Assembly: GCA_964463285.1 (NCBI GenBank)
Contig: CAYXBB010000022.1
Span: 1 to 28,168, forward strand
DNA length: 28,168 nt
Source: JAAZLS01 sp964463285
GTDB lineage: Bacteria; Bacillota; Dethiobacteria; DTU022
Direction: 5' to 3'
Shown here: piece after piece, positions 20,513 to 28,168 of the stretch
How positions within the stretch are numbered: the stretch's first letter is position 1
Layout of the letters: each line of letters begins with the position of its first letter
Position numbers and translations under genes: made by a program
Notes under the pieces: model-generated
The model's database searches: none
The model's input: only the letters and a program-made list of their open reading frames with translations
What the model was told of the DNA's origin: nothing

Positions 20513-22897
20513 GTGTCTATTGACAAACTGTTTAGACCCTTAAAAGTGGCGGTTATCTCCACATTTCCTCCGCGGAGGTGCGGTATTGCCACTTATACAT
20601 ATGATTTGACGGACAGTTTCAGGCAGCTTTACACTGCGGGCAATCATAACAGCGTACAGAGCCATTTTGAGTTGATCGCTTTGAACAATACAGCTCAGGG
20701 CTACAGCTACGGGCCCGAGGTCAGTTTCCATATCCGCGATCAGCACCGCGGCGATTATCGGCAGGCCGCTGATTTCATTAACGTTTCCCCGGCCGATGTG
20801 GTCTGTTTGCAACACGAGTTCGGTATATTTGGCGGTGATGACGGCAACTATATCATATATTTGCTGCAGGCCTTAAATAAGCCGGTGGTTACTACCTTCC
20901 ATACCATTTTGGCCGAACCTACGCCCGGTCAGAAAAAAACTTTAATTTCCGTCTGCCGGCATTCTGCTCTGGTGGTGGTACAGGCCCAGATGGCGGTGCA
21001 GTTGCTGCAAGAGGTTTATGGGATCCCCGAATCAAAAATTATATTGATCCCGCATGGGGCACCGGATGTCCCGTTTCTAGATTCTTCCTTTTACAAGGAA
21101 CGCTTTCAGGCGGAAGGAAGGATCATGCTGCTTACCTTTGGCTTGCTCGGGCCTAACAAGGGCATTGAGTACGCCATTGCCGCTATGGAAAAAATAGCGG
21201 CCAAATTTCCGGAAATTCTGTACATTGTACTGGGAGCAACCCATCCTGAAATCAAACGGCGCTACGGGGAACAGTACCGCCACCGCCTTGAACAACTGGT
21301 CAGAGATAAGGGGCTGCAGAGCCACATTACGTTTTACAACCAGTATGTACCTTTGGAGCGGTTGATCGAATTTCTGGTGGCTACTGATATCTACCTGACC
21401 CCGTATGTGAATCAGGATCAGATCACCTCAGGCACCCTGGCCTATGCCCTGGCCTGCGGCAAGGCAATTGTTTCCACTCCCTATTGGTATGCCCGGGAAT
21501 TGCTGGGGGAAGGGCGCGGTTGTCTGGTACCTTTCCGGGATAGTGAGGCCCTGGCGGATGCCCTGCTCAACCTTATTGAAGACGAAAATCTGCGTAACCG
21601 CATGCGCAAGCAATCTTATCAATATGGCCGGCAGATGATCTGGAAAGAAGTGGCCCTGAAGTATGTCGCCTCCTTTGAAAAAGCGTTGCAAAGCGACAGC
21701 CGGGCTGGGAAATCACTGGATAAAAAGCTGGCGATAACCGGGAGTGCTATCTTACCGGAGATCAAGTTGGATCACCTGTTTGCATTAACCGATAACACCG
21801 GCCTGTATCAACATGCCCTGTACACGTTACCGGATTGGAAACACGGATATTGTACGGATGACAATGCCCGAGCCCTGATCGTTACCGCCATGAACTGGCG
21901 CCTGTTTAAAGACGAGTGCATTTTACCGTTATTTCGCACCTATCTCAGCTATCTGCTGTATGCCTTTAACCCGGAAATAGGGCGGATGCGTAATTTTTTA
22001 CCCTACCATCGTCGCTGGGAGGAAGAAGAAGGGTCGGAAGATAGCCACGGGCGTACCGTCTGGGCCTTAGGGTATATTATAAACTACCCACCCGAAGAAT
22101 CACTGCTGGGCCTGGCCACCCGGATATTTAAACAATGTCTTCCCGTGTTGCCCGATTTTACCTCACCCCGGGCCTGGGCCTTTTCAATTATCGGAGCCCT
22201 GTATTACCTTAAAAGTTTTGGGGGCGATCCGGAGGTGCGGGGACTGGTAAAAAAATTGAGCGACCGCCTTTATAATTTGTTTTCTGTCTCGGCTTCCGGC
22301 GACTGGTTCTGGCTGGAAGACCTGGTTACTTACGACAACGCACGCATACCGCAGGCCCTGATTACTGCCGGCAGGTATTTTCAAAACAAAAAATTCCTTC
22401 AAACCGGATTGCAGGGGCTAAGCTGGCTGATCTCTATGCAAACCGATCCCAGTAACGGACATCTTTCAATAATTGGCAATAAACATTGGTACCGGCGCGA
22501 CGCTGAAAAATCTCAGTTTGACCAGCAGCCACTTGATGCCGCCGCCTTGGTGGATGCTTGTTATCAAGCCTATCTTGCTACCGGTCAGTCCTGTTGGCAG
22601 GCGGCTATGGAATGGGCTTTCAACTGGTTTTTCGGTATTAACGATATTAATCAACCGCTGTTTGATTTTTCCAGTGGGGGTTGTTATGACGGTCTACAAC
22701 CGGGTGGGGTAAACCAGAATCAGGGTGGAGAATCTACCGTTTCGCTGCTGCTGGCGTTGCACCGCATGCATCTGGCCTCTCACCACGGTTATATCAGGCT
22801 TAATGAAACCGCGGCCACCACTTTCAACGGGCGAAGAAGCAGCCCCGGCCAAGCCGGCGGCACCCCGGGGGGTGATTCTCAGGGATGTATGCTGTAA
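20513..22897 (+). CDS. Two-domain protein: GT4 glycosyltransferase plus C-terminal (alpha/alpha)-barrel-like domain
   Basis: The 794-residue protein has a GT4 N-terminal half (1-~400): STFPPRRCGIATYTYDL, VCLQHEFGIFGGDDGNY, LLTFGLLGPNKGIEYAI, and the donor-site motif DQITSGTLAYALACGKAI. In this motif the canonical E-x7-E is replaced by the Q-x-TSGT-LAYA form typical of one GT4 subgroup. The C-terminal half (~410-765) is a helical-repeat domain with YCTDDNARALIV, EDSHGRTVWALGY, TYDNARIPQALITAG and FDQQPLDAAALVDA, resembling (alpha/alpha)6 barrels of sugar-processing enzymes; its activity is unknown. The last ~30 residues are Gly/Pro-rich. GTG 20513 has AGGGG seven bases upstream. Its 3' end overlaps the fusion gene by 13 bases. 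The domain pair suggests transfer and trimming or isomerisation of one glycan, as an inference. Confidence 0.85.
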   Translation: MSIDKLFRPLKVAVISTFPPRRCGIATYTYDLTDSFRQLYTAGNHNSVQSHFELIALNNTAQGYSYGPEVSFHIRDQHRGDYRQAADFINVSPADVVCLQHEFGIFGGDDGNYIIYLLQALNKPVVTTFHTILAEPTPGQKKTLISVCRHSALVVVQAQMAVQLLQEVYGIPESKIILIPHGAPDVPFLDSSFYKERFQAEGRIMLLTFGLLGPNKGIEYAIAAMEKIAAKFPEILYIVLGATHPEIKRRYGEQYRHRLEQLVRDKGLQSHITFYNQYVPLERLIEFLVATDIYLTPYVNQDQITSGTLAYALACGKAIVSTPYWYARELLGEGRGCLVPFRDSEALADALLNLIEDENLRNRMRKQSYQYGRQMIWKEVALKYVASFEKALQSDSRAGKSLDKKLAITGSAILPEIKLDHLFALTDNTGLYQHALYTLPDWKHGYCTDDNARALIVTAMNWRLFKDECILPLFRTYLSYLLYAFNPEIGRMRNFLPYHRRWEEEEGSEDSHGRTVWALGYIINYPPEESLLGLATRIFKQCLPVLPDFTSPRAWAFSIIGALYYLKSFGGDPEVRGLVKKLSDRLYNLFSVSASGDWFWLEDLVTYDNARIPQALITAGRYFQNKKFLQTGLQGLSWLISMQTDPSNGHLSIIGNKHWYRRDAEKSQFDQQPLDAAALVDACYQAYLATGQSCWQAAMEWAFNWFFGINDINQPLFDFSSGGCYDGLQPGGVNQNQGGESTVSLLLALHRMHLASHHGYIRLNETAATTFNGRRSSPGQAGGTPGGDSQGCML

Positions 22898-25800
22898 TTT
22901 TATCCGGTGGCAGCGGAACCCGCCTGTGGCCGCTTAGCCGGGAACAGTTTCCCAAGCAGTACCTGGCCTTGGGTAACCACAAAAAAAGCCTTTTTCAAGA
23001 AACCCTGGTCCGGATAAGGCCTGATATAAAGGACGAAAATATAGTCATAGTTTCGCATGTCGCCCAGGAGGCCGATATTCTTCGCCAGCTCACGGATATG
23101 GGTGTAGATCCGGAGGAGGTAACGTTGTTGCTTGAACCTCAGCCGCGCAACACAGCCCCGGCGATTGGCCTGGCGGCTTGGTTCCTGGCCCATATCCGGG
23201 GCCCGGAAAAAATAATGGCGGTTCTTCCTTCGGATCATCTGATCCCTTCCCGGGAACAGTTTATGGCCTTGCTGGCACAGGGCAAGCAAGCTGCTGAGAA
23301 ATATGGGTTGGTTACCCTTGGAATTACTCCTGCTTACCCGGAAACTGGTTACGGTTATATCCGCAGGGGGAGGCGCCTGGATGAAGGCACTTACCTGGTG
23401 GAAAAGTTTGTAGAGAAGCCTGATCCTAAGCAGGCAGCAGAATATATCAAGGACCCCTGCTTCTTGTGGAACAGCGGAATGTTTATATTCAAGGTGGAAG
23501 CTCTGGTGTCTGCATACCGACACCACCTGCCGGAGATAGCCGCTCTTTTGGAGGAGATCAATTGGTCGGGCAGACCCCGGTTGAAGAAAGCATATGAAAG
23601 CATGCAATCGATCTCCATAGATTATGGGATCATGGAAAAGACGAAGGAGATAGCGGTTATCCCCACGGGAATTTCCTGGAGCGATATGGGTAGTTTTGAA
23701 GCCTATTACCAGATCATGCCCAAGGATGATCACGACAACTATTGCCGAGGAAGAACCCTGCTGGTGAATACCCGTAACAGCCTGGTTCTTTCCGGCTCCC
23801 GCCTGGTGGGAGTGGTGGGAGCAGATAACCTGATAGTGGTGGATACTGATGATGCTTTGCTGGTATGCTCCCGGAAGCACACCCAGCAGATGAGGGAACT
23901 GGCCGAGGCGCTGGAAAAAGAGTGCGCACAGGAATACATTTGTCACCGTACTGTTCACCGCCCCTGGGGAAATTTTACCACCTTGGAGATGGGGGACACC
24001 TACCAGGTAAAAAAGATCAATGTCTTCCCCGGAAAACGTCTGAGTTTGCAAAGCCATCATTATCGCAGTGAACACTGGGTGGTGGTCGGGGGGGAGGCAC
24101 TGGTTACGATCGGTATACAGAAGCGTCGCTTAAAAACCGGAGAGACCGCCTTTATTCCCTCCGGGACCAGGCACCGCCTGGAAAATACGGGAGACGAAAT
24201 GCTGGAGGTGATCGAAGTTCAAAACGGCAGCTATCTAGGAGAAGATGACATTGTTCGTTACCAGGATGATTTTGGCCGTGCGCCGGAGCAAAATCTGGAT
24301 TCGAAACACCTGGAAGATCCCGAACACCACTATCGCCGCTGGCTGAGCTGCCCGCTTCTTGATCAGTCTACCAGGAGCCAGTTGGAAAAAATGGCGGGTG
24401 ATACCGCCCAGATCTGTAGCTGCTTTGGCGGCGATTTGCAGTTTGGTACCGGAGGAATGCGGGGGATAATTGGCCCCGGCATAAACCGGATGAACCGTTA
24501 TATAGTGCGTAGAGCAACCCAGGGTTTGGCCGAATATCTCCATGAACTCGAATTGTCCGAAAAAGACAAAAAAGTAGTGATCGCTTATGATACCCGGCAG
24601 TTTTCCCATGAATTTGCGGTAGAGGCCTCCCTGGTCCTGGCCGCCAACGGTATACGGGTACTTCTGTTTGATAGCCCACGCCCCACTCCGGAGCTATCCT
24701 TTGCCATCCGCAAACTAGGCTGTGCCACCGGGATTGTGATTACTGCCAGCCATAACCCGCCTGCTTACAACGGATACAAGGTTTACGGACCGGATGGGGG
24801 GCAGGCGGTTTCCCCGCTTATCGACCTCCTAACGGAAGCGATCGCCCGAGTGGATCTGTTCGAGGGCGTGAAAACCATCACCCGGGAAGAGGCAGAATCG
24901 TCAGGCCTGCTGGAACTAATCGGCGAAGATATAGATCGGGCTTACCTGGAAGCGGTTGGATCCCTGTCCTTGTCTGTTCCGCAATCGCGCTTAAAGGTGG
25001 TGTATACCCCTTTACACGGCACCGGGGCCTGCTTTATTCCCAACCTGCTCGGCCACAGTGCTTATATCGATCTTTGGGTGGTAGAAGAACAGATGGCCCC
25101 TGATCCGCAGTTTACTACGGTTAAAGTACCCAATCCCGAAGATCCGGCTGCTTTTAATCTGGCTCTGGAATTGGCCCGGCGTAAGCAAGCGGAACTGGTT
25201 TTAGCTACCGATCCCGACGGCGACCGGGTGGGCTGCCTGGTACGCAATTTTTCCGGGGATTTTGATCATCTTACCGGCAACCAACTTGGTGCCCTGTTAC
25301 TGGACTATATATTGGAAAGGTTGAGCAAACGGGGCGAACTGCCGTCAAATGGAGTAATGCTAAAAACCATTGTTACCGGAGATCTGGGAAGAAAAATTGC
25401 CGACCACTACGGTGTCAAAACCATAGAAACACTGACCGGCTTTAAATATATCGGTGAAAAGATAAACCAGTTTGAACAAACCGGGAAACATCGATTTCTG
25501 TTTGGTTATGAGGAAAGCAATGGATTCCTGGCAGGAACCTTCGGGCGGGACAAAGATGCGGTGGGGGCCTCCTTTTTGATTGCAGAGATGGCCGCCTACC
25601 ATAAACAGCATGGGGGAAAAAACCTGCTACAGGTGCTGACCGATCTTTACCAAAAACATGGCTACTTCCGCGAGGATCTTGTTTCCATTGAGCTCCAGGA
25701 TATGAATGGGGCAAAAAAATATATGGACACTTTTGACCGGATCCCAGCGGAGGTGGCCGGGGAAAAGGTAATCCAAAAAAGAGATTATTTTCAGTGCAAG

Positions 25801-26025
25801 CGCTGGGATCTGCCCGGTGGGCAGGAACATCCCATTGAGCTGCCCTGTGCCGAAGCCCTTTATTATCTTCTGGAGAGCGGTGCCTGGTTCTGTATCCGCC
25901 CCTCGGGGACTGAGCCAAAGGTAAAAATATATTTTTCGGTCAGCGCCGGTAGCGCCGAACAGGCGGAAACAAAACTGGAGCAATTAAAACAGCAGGTTCT
26001 TTCCTGGCAGTCCGGTAGATCATAA
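22885..26025 (+). CDS. Fusion of mannose-1-phosphate guanylyltransferase, phosphomannose isomerase (type II) and phosphohexomutase
   Basis: The 1046-residue protein joins three enzymes. (1) Residues 1-~345 are GDP-mannose pyrophosphorylase, with SGGSGTRLWPLSREQFPKQY and FVEKPD. (2) Residues ~355-470 are the type II PMI cupin of ManC/AlgA, with HRPWG (358), SHHYRSEHWVVVGG (390-403) and PSGTRHRLENTG. (3) Residues ~490-1046 are alpha-D-phosphohexomutase, with FGTGGMRG (520), active-site Ser622 in TASHNP, metal loop DPDGDR (776-781), sugar loop GYEESNG (874-880) and phosphate loop RPSGTEPK (1005-1012). Together they could convert fructose-6-P to mannose-6-P, mannose-1-P and GDP-mannose. ManC with PMI is common; the mutase fused behind it is not. 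The mutase domain resembles the PgcA-type phosphoglucomutase group, so it may act on mannose, glucose or both. The gene is last in the operon. Confidence 0.93.
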   Translation: MYAVILSGGSGTRLWPLSREQFPKQYLALGNHKKSLFQETLVRIRPDIKDENIVIVSHVAQEADILRQLTDMGVDPEEVTLLLEPQPRNTAPAIGLAAWFLAHIRGPEKIMAVLPSDHLIPSREQFMALLAQGKQAAEKYGLVTLGITPAYPETGYGYIRRGRRLDEGTYLVEKFVEKPDPKQAAEYIKDPCFLWNSGMFIFKVEALVSAYRHHLPEIAALLEEINWSGRPRLKKAYESMQSISIDYGIMEKTKEIAVIPTGISWSDMGSFEAYYQIMPKDDHDNYCRGRTLLVNTRNSLVLSGSRLVGVVGADNLIVVDTDDALLVCSRKHTQQMRELAEALEKECAQEYICHRTVHRPWGNFTTLEMGDTYQVKKINVFPGKRLSLQSHHYRSEHWVVVGGEALVTIGIQKRRLKTGETAFIPSGTRHRLENTGDEMLEVIEVQNGSYLGEDDIVRYQDDFGRAPEQNLDSKHLEDPEHHYRRWLSCPLLDQSTRSQLEKMAGDTAQICSCFGGDLQFGTGGMRGIIGPGINRMNRYIVRRATQGLAEYLHELELSEKDKKVVIAYDTRQFSHEFAVEASLVLAANGIRVLLFDSPRPTPELSFAIRKLGCATGIVITASHNPPAYNGYKVYGPDGGQAVSPLIDLLTEAIARVDLFEGVKTITREEAESSGLLELIGEDIDRAYLEAVGSLSLSVPQSRLKVVYTPLHGTGACFIPNLLGHSAYIDLWVVEEQMAPDPQFTTVKVPNPEDPAAFNLALELARRKQAELVLATDPDGDRVGCLVRNFSGDFDHLTGNQLGALLLDYILERLSKRGELPSNGVMLKTIVTGDLGRKIADHYGVKTIETLTGFKYIGEKINQFEQTGKHRFLFGYEESNGFLAGTFGRDKDAVGASFLIAEMAAYHKQHGGKNLLQVLTDLYQKHGYFREDLVSIELQDMNGAKKYMDTFDRIPAEVAGEKVIQKRDYFQCKRWDLPGGQEHPIELPCAEALYYLLESGAWFCIRPSGTEPKVKIYFSVSAGSAEQAETKLEQLKQQVLSWQSGRS

Positions 26026-26191
26026 AGTAGAGGTGGGGGTGGGTTCAGGAAACAAGAAACCGGGAGCAGGCGGCAGGAAAACCGGTTGCCATGCCTGCCG
26101 GCAGTTGAAACATGTGACTTTCTTTAAAAGACCCGCAGGGGTGAGACATGTCTCGCCACAAACTGCTTCACGCCCTTGCCTCCCCCCACTA
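26026..26191. other. Convergent intergenic region with palindromes
   Basis: Between the fusion gene and the amidase stop. CGGCAGG and CCTGCCG (about 26069-26102) form a 7-bp stem, and GAGACATGTCTC (about 26143-26154) is a perfect 12-bp palindrome. There is no classical T-tract terminator. No gene seen. Confidence 0.4.
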
Positions 26192-27487
26192 TCAAGCCAG
26201 ATAACAGGCCAGCTGGTGGGCCCAGGCCAGCAAATTCTCATCAGCCCAAAAAGGAGCTATCAACTGCAGCCCCAGGGGAAGCTTGTGGGCAGATCTATTT
26301 ATCGGGATGGTGATCGTGGGCAGGCCCGCATAAGTCCAGGGAAGGCTCATGGCCGGATCTCCGGTGAATGCTATCCCTTCCGGGGCGGGGCCCCGGGTGG
26401 AGGGAGTAGCCCACAAATTGATGCCTGTTTCCTGCATCAGGGCTTCCAGGCGGCAACGCAACTCACTTTGCCCGAGGCGGGCCTCCTCCAGTTCTTCCGC
26501 CGAGATTTTTTGCCCTTTCTGGATAATCTGTGCCGTGCGAGGCCGATAAAGTTCTTTATAGCGGGAGAACCATGGGGTATGCATAAGAGCAATCTCTGCC
26601 GAGGCCATTTGGTTATGTTTCCGGGCAAGGGCCTCCGCATCCTTAAGCGCAGGCACCCTAATTATTTTTATACCGGTGGTGGCCAGCCGGGTCAGCTGCT
26701 GTTCGAATGCCTTCCGGGCCTCCAGCCCGGCCTGATCCAGGTATGGCCCTTCGGGAACCCCCAGAATCGGCTTTCCAGGAGCGGCGCCTTCCGGATGCCA
26801 GTCCCGGCAAAGGATCCTTGCTGCTATTTCTGCCCCTGCCAGATCCTGCGTAAATAGCCCCAGCTGGTCTAAGGAGGGGGAAAAATAGACCAGCCCGGTG
26901 GTAGGAATGCGGTTATAACTGGGCTTAAACCCTACAATTCCGCAAAAAGCCGCCGGCCGGGTCACCGATCCCATGGTTTGAGTACCCAGGGCCAGGGGGC
27001 ACATCCCGGCAGCCACCGCTGCTGCCGATCCACTGCTGGAGCCGCCTGGAGTATGGTTGAGGTTATGAGGATTGCGGGTGGGGCCGGGCTCAAAATAAGC
27101 AAATTCAGTGGTCACTGTTTTGCCCAGCACTATTGCGCCCGCCCGCCGCAATATCTTTACACAATCTGCTTCAGGCCCCTCAAACAGATCCGGATCCAGA
27201 AGCGAACCGGCCCTGGTGGGGAATCCCTCCACTCTTAACAGGTCTTTTACCCCTACCGGAATACCGTAAAGAGGTGGACGCCCGGCCGGATCGGGATAGT
27301 GTTTCTTTAAATCGACAGCTTCTGCCCACAGGCGCTTTTTGAGGCCCTTTTCTGGAAGGAAGGCCCGGATCTCCGGCTCCACTTTTTCGATATGTTTGCA
27401 GAGTTCGACAATATATTGTTCAAGGTCAACTACTCCCTGACGCAATTTTTGTAAGATAGGCTGTAATGGGGTGGAATAAACGTGCAT
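26192..27487 (-). CDS. Amidase signature family hydrolase
   Basis: The 431-residue protein belongs to the amidase signature family, which hydrolyses amides by a Ser-cisSer-Lys triad. Visible are GIPVGVKDLL near 76 (catalytic Lys), TPGGSSSGSAAAVAAG near 145-160 (cis-Ser in the Gly/Ser-rich signature) and TQTMGSVTRPAAFCGIVGFKP near 169-189 (nucleophile Ser in the GSVTRPA stretch). C-terminal TPSTRGPAPEGI and GLPTITIPI complete the fold. At 431 residues it is shorter than GatA (~485); there is no gatC/gatB nearby, so it is more likely a stand-alone amidase than a transamidosome subunit. The substrate is unknown. ATG 27487 has AAGGAGG eight bases upstream and a near-consensus promoter. The gene stands alone, convergent to the mannose operon. 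Confidence 0.92.
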   Translation of the reverse strand: MHVYSTPLQPILQKLRQGVVDLEQYIVELCKHIEKVEPEIRAFLPEKGLKKRLWAEAVDLKKHYPDPAGRPPLYGIPVGVKDLLRVEGFPTRAGSLLDPDLFEGPEADCVKILRRAGAIVLGKTVTTEFAYFEPGPTRNPHNLNHTPGGSSSGSAAAVAAGMCPLALGTQTMGSVTRPAAFCGIVGFKPSYNRIPTTGLVYFSPSLDQLGLFTQDLAGAEIAARILCRDWHPEGAAPGKPILGVPEGPYLDQAGLEARKAFEQQLTRLATTGIKIIRVPALKDAEALARKHNQMASAEIALMHTPWFSRYKELYRPRTAQIIQKGQKISAEELEEARLGQSELRCRLEALMQETGINLWATPSTRGPAPEGIAFTGDPAMSLPWTYAGLPTITIPINRSAHKLPLGLQLIAPFWADENLLAWAHQLACYLA

Positions 27488-27553
27488 TGGTCATTCCTCC
27501 TTATCAGGTAAAATATTACAAATATTCCGGAGATCAGGATAACCATTGTGGCA

Positions 27554-27583
27554 ATTATATCGGCAACCCCACAAGTGTGTCAA
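27554..27583 (-). promoter_or_regulatory. Consensus SigA promoter of the amidase gene
   Basis: On the minus strand, a perfect TTGACA (27578-27583) and a perfect TATAAT (27554-27559) are separated by 18 bases. The leader is about 60 nt before ATG 27487. It is the strongest promoter match in the window. Short open frames crossing this site are probably not genes. Confidence 0.8.
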
Positions 27584-27699
27584 CTGCGCCGGTGCAACAA
27601 GCCAATAGATATAAGGATAGATCTCCGCTATTGCTGTTTGATTTATGTCAGGCGGAAAACAAACATATTTTTGGCCTTCCCAGGCTGTGAGCATATAGT

Positions 27700-27904
27700 C
27701 TGTTGATTGGAGTAGTTTGAAGATTTTGAGGCAGGATTTACAGGCTGCGGGAAGTAATACATGGTGTTGAAATCAATCAATTTTAATCGGAATCTGTTAA
27801 TCGGTAGAAGCCCTTTCAGGCGCTTTTAACTCTGAATGCAACAGGGACTTCTAAAATAGCAGCGGCATAAGATAAACACAAAGCCAATTAGAGCGAGGAG
27901 AAAA
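27700..27904 (+). other. Upstream region of the small 53-residue gene
   Basis: Mostly non-coding. TTAATCGG occurs twice (27783-27790, 27797-27804). TAGAAG-CCC (27805-27813) can pair with GGG-A-CTTCTA (27844-27853), one bulged base, enclosing 30 bases. No confident promoter was found. Confidence 0.3.
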
Positions 27905-28066
27905 ATGGATAATTCGTTTGCCTTAAGAATTTCCGACCTTATCTCTAGATTAGAAAGCATTCGCTCCAATCTTTACCCGTTGGATTGGGATTCGGATCCA
28001 TTGTATCTGGTTATCCGGGAACTACGGCAGATTGCCGCCGAGGCGGAATCGACCGGTGGAGCCTGA
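27905..28066 (+). CDS. Small hypothetical protein, 53 residues
   Basis: ATG 27905 is preceded by GAGGAG at four to five bases. The product begins MDNSFALRISDLISRLESIR and ends in EAESTGGA. It is soluble and mostly helical, with alternating hydrophobic and charged residues (DLISRLESI, VIRELRQIAAEAE), suggestive of a short helical hairpin with a central Pro/Trp/Asp turn (YPLDWDSDP). No family is recognised, and there are no Cys or His residues to suggest metal binding. Its neighbours give no clue: the amidase is divergent and the sequence after it shows no gene before the window ends. Confidence 0.55.
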   Translation: MDNSFALRISDLISRLESIRSNLYPLDWDSDPLYLVIRELRQIAAEAESTGGA

Positions 28067-28168
28067 ACCTTGTAGTAAAAGACAGTATTAAATATCCAAC
28101 GACCATGAAGTGAGCCTCGCCCTGCAACTTCAAAATTTTCAAGGACCCCAGATGCCGGATAAAGCCAA
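28067..28168. other. Window end, no feature seen
   Basis: About 100 bases after the small gene with no open frame, ribosome binding site or terminator that I can support. Confidence 0.4.

Noticed and set aside
22900..24075. 391-residue minus-strand open frame
   Set aside because: It is fully antisense to the guanylyltransferase and isomerase domains of the fusion gene and has no family-like motifs.
26027..26046. Another copy of the 14.1-14.5 kb hairpin repeat
   Set aside because: Only the left end (GTAGAGGTGGGGG) resembles it; the second arm is missing.
26033..26857. 274-residue plus-strand open frame
   Set aside because: It lies antisense to the amidase gene, which has all its catalytic motifs; the composition is Pro/Gly/Arg-rich as expected of a shadow frame.
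27466..27694. Short open frames on both strands around the amidase promoter (67 and 74 residues)
   Set aside because: They cross the consensus promoter and ribosome binding site of the amidase gene and have no family resemblance.

Overview
The window reads as a chromosome segment of an anaerobic, probably Gram-positive Firmicute of the Desulfotomaculum/Pelotomaculum (Peptococcaceae-like) type. The reasons are a single-chain pyruvate:ferredoxin oxidoreductase, an LCP-like envelope protein, a clostridial-type HutP-family protein, a DUF1847 protein, strong AGGAGG ribosome binding sites and SigA-type promoters. The genus is an inference from gene content. No rRNA, tRNA, CRISPR array, transposase or phage gene was recognised. 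A 100-base run of N at 14503-14602 is a scaffold gap lying in a repeat.

Layout. 1-3146 (minus): the first ~700 codons of PFOR, cut by the window edge, preceded by a degenerate LCP-like protein. 3276-4430 (plus): a DUF362 protein. 4495-9532 (minus): mnmG, nadE and queG, of which mnmG and queG act on the tRNA wobble base. 9769-14093 (plus): two overlapping 28-31 residue membrane microproteins, then a close-packed group tatA-fdhE-tatA-tatC-mobA-CofE-like, which looks like a maturation and export set for a molybdo- or tungsto-formate dehydrogenase whose structural genes lie outside. 14117-14502: tandem GC-rich hairpin repeats running into the gap. 14633-16649 (minus): lnt preceded by a HutP-family gene. 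16650-17542: no convincing gene, but a striking series of inverted repeats and an isolated plus-strand terminator. 17543-18223: DUF1847. 18514-26025 (plus): a mannose/GDP-mannose operon. 26192-27487 (minus): an amidase-signature enzyme with a near-consensus promoter. 27905-28066: a small unknown protein.

The most coherent system is the 18.5-26.0 kb operon. A GH130-type mannoside phosphorylase (yielding mannose-1-phosphate), two GT4 glycosyltransferases (one with a large helical C-terminal domain) and a 1046-residue fusion of GDP-mannose pyrophosphorylase, type II phosphomannose isomerase and phosphohexomutase sit in four genes with 1-21 nt gaps or short overlaps. Together they could carry fructose-6-phosphate to GDP-mannose, build a mannoside and recover mannose-1-phosphate from it. 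The product is unknown.

Other points of note: NadE has kept its synthetase domain but lost the glutaminase nucleophile (Cys to Gly); the two membrane microproteins look like paralogues; and the long untranslated region upstream of the HutP-family gene contains at least five perfect inverted repeats.
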